Of a stretch of 12,394 nucleotides of DNA, positions 1-7,600 are shown in pieces. The DNA lies in the NCBI GenBank assembly GCA_029934165.1, contig JAOZMU010000046.1:1-12394 (forward strand), given 5' to 3'. The position numbers and the translations under genes are program-made. A model generated the notes under the pieces. It made no database searches. It saw nothing but the letters and a program-made list of their open reading frames with translations, and was not told the origin of the DNA. The stretch's first letter is position 1, and each line of letters starts with the position of its first letter. The DNA comes from Bacteroidales bacterium. GTDB lineage: Bacteria > Bacteroidota > Bacteroidia > Bacteroidales > JAOZMU01.

Positions 1-139
1 AAACATATAGGATACAAAATAATCAATTATTAACACCCCAGTCTTAGACCTTATTAAAGTTAATTAGTCTTTAACTCAAGTTTCTGACTTCAATAACCCT
101 TGAGTATCAAGCTATTGCAGGTGCAAAAAGTGTTAAAAA

Positions 140-171
140 GTTGCATAATTCGACATAATATCGTATCTTTG
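140..171 (+). promoter_or_regulatory. Candidate distal promoter for gap or a leader RNA
   Basis: The -7-like element TATCTTTG (164-171) fits the Bacteroidota consensus TAnnTTTG. GTTG at 140-143, 20 bases upstream, is one base off the TTTG -33 element. A transcript starting near 178 would carry the large palindrome at 205-242 in its leader. Identified by motif match only. Confidence 0.4.
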
Positions 172-204
172 AGGTCGTTACAAACCAAGTACAAAAATAG
201 TCTT

Positions 205-242
205 AGTAATGGAAAATTAATAATTATTAATTTTCCATTACT
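205..242. repeat. Perfect 38-bp palindrome
   Basis: Every base pairs across the centre between 223 and 224, giving two 19-base arms with no mismatch and no spacer. The arms are mostly A/T, with GG (211-212) facing CC (235-236) and G206 facing C241. No T-run follows, so it is not a classic intrinsic terminator. It could be a cruciform, a dimeric-protein binding site, or a hairpin in the leader of a transcript from the distal promoter. The role is unknown. Confidence 0.75.
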
Positions 243-317
243 TATTGGTAATTTATAAAATTAAAGCAGTAGAGTTCTTTGCGCTGTGCTTACCACTTTT
301 ACACGTTCACGCGATTT

Positions 318-349
318 TTTGGGTTATTGGTGTATAATGTTTATATTTG
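318..349 (+). promoter_or_regulatory. Candidate gap promoter (Bacteroidota type)
   Basis: TTTG at 318-321, a 20-base spacer and TATATTTG at 342-349 match the Bacteroidota housekeeping promoter TTTG-N19-21-TAnnTTTG exactly. Transcription would start around 355-358, leaving an A+T-rich leader of about 20 bases before the ATG at 376. No strong Shine-Dalgarno sequence is visible, which is usual in this phylum. Confidence 0.65.
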
Positions 350-375
350 TTTTTTAAATTTAAAACATAAGAATT

Positions 376-1380
376 ATGGCAACAATAAAAGTTGGAATAA
401 ACGGCTTCGGAAGAATTGGTAGAAGTGTATTAAGAATTATACAAGAACGCACAGGAATGAAAGTTGTTGGAATCAACGACTTAACAAGCAATGCAACCCT
501 TGCTCACTTATTGAAATATGACTCAACGCAAGGACAATATAAAGGTACGATAGAGCATAACGAAAAAGGACTAATAATTGACGGCGAATTTGTCTCCGTT
601 AGCGAAGAAAGAAACCCCGCAGATATTCCTTGGACGGAAACTCCAGACGTAGTAATAGAATCGACAGGAGTTTTCCGTGAGAAAGAAAGCCCCAAAGGAG
701 GTTACGGCGACCACTTGAAAAACGGAGCAAAAAAAGTTGTTCTTACAGTGCCGTCAAAAGATACGATTGATAATATGATTGTCCTTGGTGTAAACGACGA
801 AGATTTACGTGCAGAAGATACCTGTGTCTCAAATGCCTCTTGTACAACCAATTGCCTTGCTCCTGTTGTAAAAGTTCTGAACGATAAATTCGGAATTATC
901 AACGGAATTATGACAACTATTCATGCTTACACAAACGACCAAAGTATTCTCGATGCTCCTCATACAGACTTGCGCAGAGCCCGCTCGGCAGCCGTTTCTA
1001 TGATTCCGACTACCACCGGAGCAGCAAAAGCTGTCGGAAAAATTATTCCCGAACTAAAAGGAAAAATAGACGGAATGGCAGTTCGCGTTCCAACACCTAC
1101 CGGCTCGCTGATTGACTTGACTGTAAACCTCGAAAAAGAAGCAACAGTAGAAGAAATCAACGCAGCAATGAAAGCAGCAGCAGAAGGACCAATGAAAGGG
1201 ATTTTGGAATATACCGAAGACCCAATCGTATCTGTTGATATTATTCACAATCCACATTCGTCGATTTTCGATGCTAAAAGCACAATGGTTATAGGAAAAA
1301 CTGTTAAAGTACTTTCGTGGTACGACAACGAGTGGGGATATTCTTGCCGAGTTGTCGATTTGGCAGAAAAACTTTTCTAA
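376..1380 (+). CDS. gap: Glyceraldehyde-3-phosphate dehydrogenase
   Basis: This cytoplasmic glycolytic enzyme oxidises glyceraldehyde 3-phosphate to 1,3-bisphosphoglycerate with NAD+ and phosphate. The 334-residue length is normal for the class I tetrameric family. The N-terminal Rossmann fold starts with VGINGFGRIGR (residues 6-16). Asp35 in GIND is the acidic residue usually associated with NAD preference. The catalytic cysteine is Cys156 in SNASCTTNC, and His183 in TIHAYT is its usual partner. The substrate-binding region includes RRARSAA (200-206), and WYDNEWGYS lies near the C-terminus. The gene appears to be a single-gene unit, with a good candidate promoter just upstream and an intrinsic terminator at 1492-1527. 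All key residues are present and nothing suggests damage. Identification rests on direct recognition of the motifs. Confidence 0.98.
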   Translation: MATIKVGINGFGRIGRSVLRIIQERTGMKVVGINDLTSNATLAHLLKYDSTQGQYKGTIEHNEKGLIIDGEFVSVSEERNPADIPWTETPDVVIESTGVFREKESPKGGYGDHLKNGAKKVVLTVPSKDTIDNMIVLGVNDEDLRAEDTCVSNASCTTNCLAPVVKVLNDKFGIINGIMTTIHAYTNDQSILDAPHTDLRRARSAAVSMIPTTTGAAKAVGKIIPELKGKIDGMAVRVPTPTGSLIDLTVNLEKEATVEEINAAMKAAAEGPMKGILEYTEDPIVSVDIIHNPHSSIFDAKSTMVIGKTVKVLSWYDNEWGYSCRVVDLAEKLF

Positions 1381-1388
1381 AAATAATA

Positions 1389-1479
1389 TAAGGTCTAAAA
1401 CCTATTTTTATGAAACGTTTTAGCTGAGAATTAGCAACTTACGTTAATTGAAAGCGAAAATTTTTTTGTAAGAGTAATT
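1389..1479 (+). repeat. Dispersed ~90-bp repeat, copy A
   Basis: This stretch begins 9 bases after the gap stop. It is closely similar to the reverse complement of 3749-3840, by eye about 80-85% identical with a few 1-3 base indels. Shared blocks include the taaggtcta start, atgaaacgttt, gaatta-caactta, and tgtaagagta near the end. No coding frame is evident. It may be part of a genome-wide family of intergenic repeats. Confidence 0.75.
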
Positions 1480-1491
1480 TAAAATACAGAC

Positions 1492-1527
1492 AAAGACCAT
1501 CGGCAACGGTGGTCTTTTGTTATTTTT
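1492..1527 (+). terminator. Intrinsic terminator after gap
   Basis: The arms AAAGACCATC (1492-1501) and GGTGGTCTTT (1508-1517) form a 10-bp stem with one G-T pair. The loop is GGCAAC. A T-rich run, tgttattttt, follows at 1518-1527. It lies 112 bases past the gap stop, beyond repeat copy A, and is followed by a candidate ssb promoter. Confidence 0.8.
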
Positions 1528-1537
1528 AGCGATAGGG

Positions 1538-1570
1538 TTTGCAAAATTATATAACTTTATTGTAAATTTG
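1538..1570 (+). promoter_or_regulatory. Candidate ssb promoter
   Basis: TTTG at 1538-1541, a 21-base spacer and TAAATTTG at 1563-1570 fit the Bacteroidota promoter pattern. The ssb start codon lies about 118 bases from the expected transcription start, so the leader would be fairly long. The position just after the gap terminator supports a new transcription unit here. Confidence 0.45.
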
Positions 1571-1694
1571 TATTTTGATACATAAGTGTCATGCACTTTT
1601 TTCAAATGGAAACAATGATTTACGATTTTAATGTAAATCAGCAGCAAATTAGGTTAATTTAATATTTATTCTAAAAACAAACAAAACAAAAATA

Positions 1695-2222
1695 ATGGTA
1701 AATAAAGTAATTCTCATCGGGAATCTAGGCGCAGACCCCGAAGTAAAATATTTAGACAACGGAGTTGCTGTTGCGCGGGTTAGGTTGGCAACAAGCGAAT
1801 CGTACAAAAACAAAGAAGGCGAACGCATCACAACAACAGAATGGCATTATGTTGTTTTTTGGCGCGGGCTTGCAGAAGTTATCGAAAAGTACGTAAAAAA
1901 AGGCGATAGATTGTACGTGGAAGGAAAAATCCGAACTCGCTCTTGGGAAGACAAAGAAGGCGTAAAACGCTACTCGACAGAGATTGTAGGCGAAAACATG
2001 ACAATGCTAGGCGGAAATCGACAATCCGAGGGCAAAAATCAACAAAGCAGCAACACAGCGAGCAGTAATCAAAACAACCAAACTGCGAGCCAGAATAATA
2101 CTCAACCACAGCCACAAACTCAACCACAGCCACAAACTGAACCACAGCAAAATAGCGCAACGCCAACAAAACAGCCAGATTTTGATGTAGAACCAGAAGG
2201 AGGCGACGATTTGCCATTTTAA
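1695..2222 (+). CDS. ssb: Single-stranded DNA-binding protein
   Basis: SSB coats single-stranded DNA during replication, recombination and repair, and recruits partner proteins through its C-terminal tip. Residues 1 to about 108 form the OB fold. It begins MVNKVILIGNLGADPEV and includes the aromatic DNA-contacting segment EWHYVVFW (49-56) and GKIRTRSW (77-84). A flexible linker rich in Gln, Asn, Thr and Pro follows. The protein ends in the acidic tip EGGDDLPF, the standard SSB interaction peptide. The 175-residue length is typical. The linker carries an in-frame 18-bp tandem repeat (2100-2147) encoding TQPQPQ units. The gene precedes gldE and gldD, an order I recall from other Bacteroidota. 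A hairpin without a T-run lies just after the stop, so partial read-through into gldE is possible. Confidence 0.97.
   Translation: MVNKVILIGNLGADPEVKYLDNGVAVARVRLATSESYKNKEGERITTTEWHYVVFWRGLAEVIEKYVKKGDRLYVEGKIRTRSWEDKEGVKRYSTEIVGENMTMLGGNRQSEGKNQQSSNTASSNQNNQTASQNNTQPQPQTQPQPQTEPQQNSATPTKQPDFDVEPEGGDDLPF
2100..2147 (+). repeat. 18-bp tandem repeat within ssb linker
   Basis: The unit actcaaccacagccacaa occurs at 2100-2117 and again at 2118-2135. A third, partial unit with one change (actgaaccacag) covers 2136-2147. The unit is a multiple of three, so copy-number change would lengthen or shorten the Pro/Gln linker of SSB without a frameshift. Confidence 0.85.
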
Positions 2223-2226
2223 CACC

Positions 2227-2259
2227 ACTGTCGGTGTGGCTTGAAGCCAGACCGACAGT
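2227..2259 (+). terminator. Hairpin after ssb (possible terminator)
   Basis: ACTGTCGGT (2227-2235) pairs perfectly with ACCGACAGT (2251-2259). An inner GGC-TTGAA-GCC stem lies between them, set off by a G-G mismatch. The hairpin begins 4 bases after the ssb stop. The following bases are A+T-rich but lack a clear T-run, so it may act as a weak terminator, an attenuator or an mRNA-stabilising end. Confidence 0.5.
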
Positions 2260-2389
2260 AATGATGAAATTTTATATGAACCACTTAGTCTGCTATAATT
2301 TAGAGACTTATAACCATTTTTCGTTTCCATTAGTTTTATAGTCTTGGCATGACTTTAAGTTGTCTCTCGACTAAAAATTTCTATTAAAC

Positions 2390-3706
2390 TTGAAAACAGA
2401 CCCTTATCATCTTGTCGCATTTTTAGGATTTGACATAGTTGTCAATCCACTTTCCGCTGGAATAATTATCGGATTTGTAATTTTATTGTTTTTACTCGGA
2501 GCATCTGCATTGATTTCTGGCTCTGAGGTTGCTTGCTTTTCTTTTTCTCCGGCAAAATTGCAAATCTTGCGCAGCCGCAAAAACAAAAAGAGCGAAATGC
2601 TCCTCGACTTGCTGAAACGCCCCCAACGTTTGCTTGCAACCATCTTGATAGCCAATAATTTCGTAAATATCGGCATCATCATTCTTGCCGCATTTGTGTC
2701 CGAGTCATTATTCGATTTCACACAAGCACCAATGGCTGGCTTTCTCTTTGAAGTTGGCGTTGTAACGTTTTTGTTGCTACTTTTTGGCGAGATTCTCCCA
2801 AAAGTTTACGCATCGCATTCTGTCATAAAATTTGCAACTTTCATGGCGTACCCACTTTCCTTTCTGGGCAAAATTTTTAGTCCTGTCAGTTCTTTTTTAA
2901 TGTATTCAACATCAATAATAAACCGCCGATTTGGCAAAAAAACTCAAAACATCTCTATCAACGATTTGTCCGATGCACTCGATTTAACATCAAACTCGTT
3001 AGAAGACGACCACAAGATTTTGAGCGGCATTGTCAGGTTTGGAAACATTGATGCTAAGGGAATTATGTGTCCACGAATAGACGTTGTTGCGGTTGATAAC
3101 CGGTCGTCGTTTAGCAAATTATTGAGTATTATTGTGGAGTCCGGCTACTCGCGAATCCCTATTTTCGAGGAAACATTTGATAAGGTAAAAGGAGTTTTAT
3201 ACATCAAAGATTTGCTTCCGTATGTCGATAAAGACGGCGATTTCGAGTGGAAACACCTGATTCGTCCGCCGTATTTTGTTCCCGAGAATAAAAAAATCAA
3301 TGATTTATTGGAAGAATTTCAGAAGAAAAAAATCCACATGGCAATAGTTGTCGATGAATATGGCGGCACGCACGGCATTGTTACACTGGAAGATATTTTG
3401 GAAGAAATAGTCGGAGAGATAGTCGATGAAAATGATGAAGTTGAAATTTCGCACCAAAAAATAGACGATAAAAACTATATTTTTGAGGGCAAAACACTTT
3501 TATACGATTTTTATAAAGTGCTGAATATAAAGACAGATATGTTTGAAGAAACAAAAGGCGATGCGGAAACGCTTGCTGGATTGATTCTTGAACTAAAAGG
3601 CGAAATTCCGAAAAAGAATGAAATTATTTTGCATCAAAATTTTATCTTCCAAATAACTGCCGTTGATAACAGACGGATAAAAAAATTAAAAGTTACGATA
3701 AATTAA
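2390..3706 (+). CDS. gldE: GldE-like CNNM/CBS-domain membrane protein
   Basis: This is an inner-membrane protein of the HlyC/CorC (CNNM) family. The Bacteroidota branch is annotated as gliding motility-associated GldE, although CNNM relatives are ion-transport-type proteins and the exact role is unsettled. Hydrophobic segments lie at about residues 20-43, 83-105, 115-136 and 150-172. SGSEVACFS (43-51) and FGEILPKVYA (132-141) are family motifs of the membrane domain. Two CBS domains follow, about 225-280 (MCPRIDVVAV...YSRIPIF) and about 290-345 (MAIVVDEYGGTHGIVTLEDILEEIVGE, 317-343). A CorC/HlyC C-terminal domain covers about 355-438. The start is TTG: an in-frame stop at 2372-2374 excludes an upstream start, and the first in-frame ATG, at codon 70, would remove the first membrane segment. 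The gene lies between ssb and gldD, supporting GldE over a generic CorC. Confidence 0.9.
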   Translation: MKTDPYHLVAFLGFDIVVNPLSAGIIIGFVILLFLLGASALISGSEVACFSFSPAKLQILRSRKNKKSEMLLDLLKRPQRLLATILIANNFVNIGIIILAAFVSESLFDFTQAPMAGFLFEVGVVTFLLLLFGEILPKVYASHSVIKFATFMAYPLSFLGKIFSPVSSFLMYSTSIINRRFGKKTQNISINDLSDALDLTSNSLEDDHKILSGIVRFGNIDAKGIMCPRIDVVAVDNRSSFSKLLSIIVESGYSRIPIFEETFDKVKGVLYIKDLLPYVDKDGDFEWKHLIRPPYFVPENKKINDLLEEFQKKKIHMAIVVDEYGGTHGIVTLEDILEEIVGEIVDENDEVEISHQKIDDKNYIFEGKTLLYDFYKVLNIKTDMFEETKGDAETLAGLILELKGEIPKKNEIILHQNFIFQITAVDNRRIKKLKVTIN

Positions 3707-3748
3707 TCTTCAAGTAAAAATTTTGGCTACCTGTCTAATGTAGGATAT

Positions 3749-3840
3749 AAGTACTCTTACAAAAGTTCTTACGCTTTTTATTAACCTAAGTTGTTAATTC
3801 ACAGCTTAAACGTTTCATAAAAAATAGGTCTTAGACCTTA
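3749..3840 (-). repeat. Dispersed ~90-bp repeat, copy B (inverted)
   Basis: Read on the minus strand, this matches copy A at 1389-1479 along nearly its whole length, with small indels. It starts with taaggtctaagaccta and ends with tgtaagagtact. The two copies are in opposite orientation and enclose ssb and gldE. Positions 3826-3838 also form a short palindrome, aggtcttagacct. Copy B makes up most of the gldE-gldD spacer and ends 31 bases before the gldD ATG. Confidence 0.75.
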
Positions 3841-3870
3841 CTTCCGCTTTTTTGACCATATAAAAATTCG

Positions 3871-4578
3871 ATGAAAAAAAAATCTAAATATTGTTTAAGA
3901 AAGTGTCATAAAATAAAGAGCAAATTAACCTATACCACTATTTGCTGTTTGTTGCAGATTTACAATAAAATCGTAAATCCGTGTCTCAATAAAAAGTGCA
4001 GGACACTTATTGTTTTGGTGTCGCTTTTTATTTTTGGTTGCAGCCAAGACAAAGCACCCAAGCCACTAGGCTATTTTCGAATTGATTTGCCGGCGCACGA
4101 ATATCAACAGTTTGATACGAATTATCCTTTTTCTTTCAGCTATCCTGTCTATTGCACCGCAAAACCAGATAAAGACAGACTCTCGGAACTTTATTGGTTG
4201 AATCTTGAGTTTCGGCAGTTTCGAGCCAGCATACACCTGAGTTACAAACCAATAACTAATAATCTGGACACTGTTATCGACGATACGCATACCTTAGCTT
4301 GGAAACATTCTATAAAAGCAGATGCACTTAGCGAACATGTTTATGGCGATGCAAAAAATGATGTTTATGGTGTTTTATACGATATTAAAGGGAATACGGC
4401 TTCGGCAATTCAGTTTTACCTGACGGATAGTACGCGGCATTTTATTCGTGGTGCTTTGTATTTCAATGTTCATCCAAACAAAGATTCGTTGTCGCCGGTG
4501 TTGAATTTTATTAGGTCTGACATCAATAAATTTATCGAAAGTTTTCGTTGGAAAAACAATTTTCAAGAGTTATACTAG
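3871..4578 (+). CDS. gldD: Gliding motility lipoprotein GldD
   Basis: GldD is a Bacteroidota cell-envelope lipoprotein required for gliding in Flavobacterium. In non-gliding relatives it accompanies the type IX secretion-related gld set and its molecular role is not known. A hydrophobic stretch (TLIVLVSLFIF, 45-55) leads into a lipobox-like FIFGC, with the lipidated Cys at residue 57. The mature part opens with the family hallmark PKPLGYFRIDLPAHEY, followed by FSFSYPVYC. With the ATG at 3871 the protein has 235 residues and an unusually long, basic, Cys-rich region of about 44 residues before the signal core. Tandem TTG codons at 3949 and 3952 would give a more normal signal peptide of about 29-30 residues. 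The ATG is kept because it is the only ATG available. The gene follows gldE, as in other members of the phylum. Confidence 0.88.
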   Translation: MKKKSKYCLRKCHKIKSKLTYTTICCLLQIYNKIVNPCLNKKCRTLIVLVSLFIFGCSQDKAPKPLGYFRIDLPAHEYQQFDTNYPFSFSYPVYCTAKPDKDRLSELYWLNLEFRQFRASIHLSYKPITNNLDTVIDDTHTLAWKHSIKADALSEHVYGDAKNDVYGVLYDIKGNTASAIQFYLTDSTRHFIRGALYFNVHPNKDSLSPVLNFIRSDINKFIESFRWKNNFQELY

Positions 4579-4686
4579 GGCTTATTAATTTGGACTTGTT
4601 TTTATTGACACAAACCTCTGAATTACAGTCAAATATGCTTCTTGAAAATCAGCATAAAACCTCACTGATAAGATAACAATATAAAT

Positions 4687-7600
4687 ATGAAGATTTTCCA
4701 AAATTCGGTACTGAATAAATATTTGAAGTCGCAAGACCAAAGAAAGATTGATGAGGCTTATGCGTTGTTTACTGCTTATTTTCATAATGCGGAAATACAA
4801 AGGAACATACGAAACTCTAAGGAAGAGCAATTTCAGGAAGGCTTTTTGAGAGAGTTGTTTGTCAAGGTTTTGGGTTATACTTTGAATCCGAAACCGAATT
4901 TTAATCTGACCACCGAGCTTAAAAACGAAAAAGGAGCAAAAAAGACTGACGGTGCAATCTTGAAAAATGGTAAGGCGTTAGCAGTGATTGAGCTGAAAGG
5001 TACTGACACCAAAGATTTAAACAAGGTAAACGAACAGGCTTTCAACTATAAAAATAATCATGCTGATTGTATTTATGTAATCACGTCGAACTTTGAAAAG
5101 CTGCGTTTTTTCATTCATAATGCAGTGGAACACATTGAGTTTAACTTGTTTACGCTCACCAAAAAAGATTTTAAAATTCTTTGGCTTTGTCTTGGTGCTG
5201 AGAATTTATTGGGCGGCGTTCCTGCAAAAATAAAGGAAGATAGCTCCATTGTGGAGGAGAATGTTACGAAGCAGCTTTATAAAGATTATTCGGCGTTTAA
5301 AAATGAGCTTTGGCAAAATATCTGTAAAAACAGACCCGATTTAGATAAGCTTTTGCTGTTTAAGAAAACTCAAAAACTGTTGGATAGGTTTCTGTTTATC
5401 TTTTTTGCCGAGGATAGCGGGCTGTTGCCGCCAAACTCGATTACGCAAATGGTGGACAGATACACTCAATTAATCCGATTAGATGCAAAAAAGCCTCTGT
5501 ATGAGATTTTTAAACAATATTTTGGCTATCTGAACAAAGGACAAAAAGGCGAAACACCGCAAGATGAGATTTTTGCATATAACGGTGGTTTGTTTTTGTC
5601 TGATGAGATTTTGGACAATATTACGATTGATGACGATGTACTGAAACCCCATGTATTGAAAATGACGGCTTACGATTTTCAGAGCGATGTCGATGTTAAT
5701 ATATTGGGGCATATTTTTGAAAATTCGCTCAACGAAATCGAAAACGTAACCGCACAACTTGAAGGACAGGAAATTGATAAAAGCAAAACCAAACGCAAAA
5801 AAGATGGCGTTTTCTATACACCAAAATACATCACAAAATATATTGTTGAAAACACTGTTGGCAAACTTTGCGAAGAGAAAAAGGCCGAATTACAGATAAT
5901 TGACGAAGAATATGCCAAAGGGCGAAAGAAAAGAAAAAAGGCAGCCATAAAAATTCTTGAACAAAAACTGAAAGAATATCGTGATTGGCTTTTGCAGATT
6001 ACCATTTGCGACCCAGCCTGCGGTAGCGGTGCGTTTTTGAATCAGGCGTTGGAATTTTTGATGAACGAACATGCCTACATTGATGAGTTGCAAGCAAGTT
6101 TGTTTGAGGCTACTTTGGTTTTTCAGGACGTGAGCAACCACGTTTTAGAAAACAATCTTTTTGGAGTCGATATAAACGAAGAAAGTGTCGAAATTGCAAA
6201 ACTCTCGCTTTGGCTGCGTACTGCACAAAAGGGCAGAAAGTTAACCAGCCTAAACAACAACATAAAATGTGGAAACTCACTTATTGACGACCCGAAAGTA
6301 GCTGGAGATAAGGCTTTTAACTGGAAAAAAGAATTTCCGCAAGTTTTTGGAAAACAACCAAAAGGAGTTAAAAAGCAACCAAAAACAGAAGTTGAGCCAG
6401 ATTATTTAAGTTTGATAGAACAAAACGCAAAACTAGCCGAAGAAAAAGCCAAACAAGCCGCCGAACTATCGAATCAGGCGATAGAATATTCCCAAAAAGT
6501 GTATGAATACGCTCAAAAAATTCAAGAAGTAAACGAACCAGCCGCAGCTTACGGACTCAAAAAAGGCGGCTTTGATGTCGTGATTGGGAATCCGCCGTAT
6601 GTGCAATTGCAATCAATGGGTGAAATGAGCGATAAACTTAAAAGTTGTGGCTTTGAAACTTATCATAAAGGTGCTGATTTGTATTGTCTCTTTACGGAAA
6701 AAGGCTATAATTTATTAAAAAAAGGAGGCTTACAGTCTTTTATTATGCCAAATAAGTGGATGTTGGTTGCCTATGGTAAACCGTTAAGAAAATTCCTTTC
6801 AAAAACTGAATTGCGGCAGGTTCTGAATTTTGGTGATATTCAGTTTTTTGAAGGAGCAGCGACTATTGTGTGTATTTTTGTTACTCAAAAAGATACAAGA
6901 ACAAAAAATGTACAAGTTTTATCTCTTAACAAAAAAACATACAAAGGAGATTTTTTAACTGAAGTTAGTTCAAATATTTACGATTATCCAAGCACTAATT
7001 TTGATGATAAAGAATGGATTATACGCCCCGAAGGAGACAGCCAAGTTTTAGACCAAATGAAAGCCATAGGTACAGCCATAAAAGATTTACCTGTTTCTAT
7101 ATATAGAGGAATTTTGACAGGTTATAATGATGCTTTTTATATTGATGAAGCAAAAAGAAAAGAGCTAATATCAGAAGACTCAAAAAGTGTAGAATTAATA
7201 AAACCCATGATTAGGGGCCGAGATATTATTCCGTATGGAATTACAGATTATGAATATTTAATAAGCACTTTTCCAGCAGTTAATATCGATATTGAAAAAT
7301 ATCCAGCAATTAAAGAACATTTACTATCATTTGGATATGACCGCTTGAAGCAAACAGGAGGTAAAGGTTCTCGAAAAAAAACAAGCGGTGAGTGGTTTGA
7401 AACCCAAGATAGCATTAAATATTATAAGGAGTTTTCAAAGCCAAAAATTATATATCCAAACATGACTTCTGTATTTCCTTTTATGTATGATGAAAGCGGA
7501 ATATTAGGAAATCAAAAATGTTTTATTCTTAGTGCAATTGATAATAATACTTCTTTATTATATCTTACAGCTTTATTAAATTCATCTTTGTCAAAACTAT

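Larger units (their letters stand above)
1..375. other. Non-coding region upstream of gap
   Basis: No reading frame on either strand looks like a protein. The stretch is very A+T-rich. It holds a short hairpin (CTTGA at 99-103 with TCAAG at 107-111), two candidate Bacteroidota-type promoters (140-171 and 318-349) and a perfect 38-bp palindrome (205-242). Positions 41-53 share a 13-base word, gtcttagacctta, with 3828-3840, which lies at the end of a dispersed repeat found elsewhere in the window. Similarity does not extend beyond those 13 bases, so a third repeat copy is only a possibility. Confidence 0.6.

Noticed and set aside
1879..2330. Minus-strand frames opposite ssb
   Set aside because: They are shadows of the repetitive Gln/Asn/Pro linker codons. 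They lack recognisable motifs and overlap a clear ssb gene.
4605..4640. TTGACA at 4605 as a sigma70-type promoter for the R-M gene
   Set aside because: No TATAAT-like element lies 16-18 bases downstream, and Bacteroidota promoters do not normally use this pattern.
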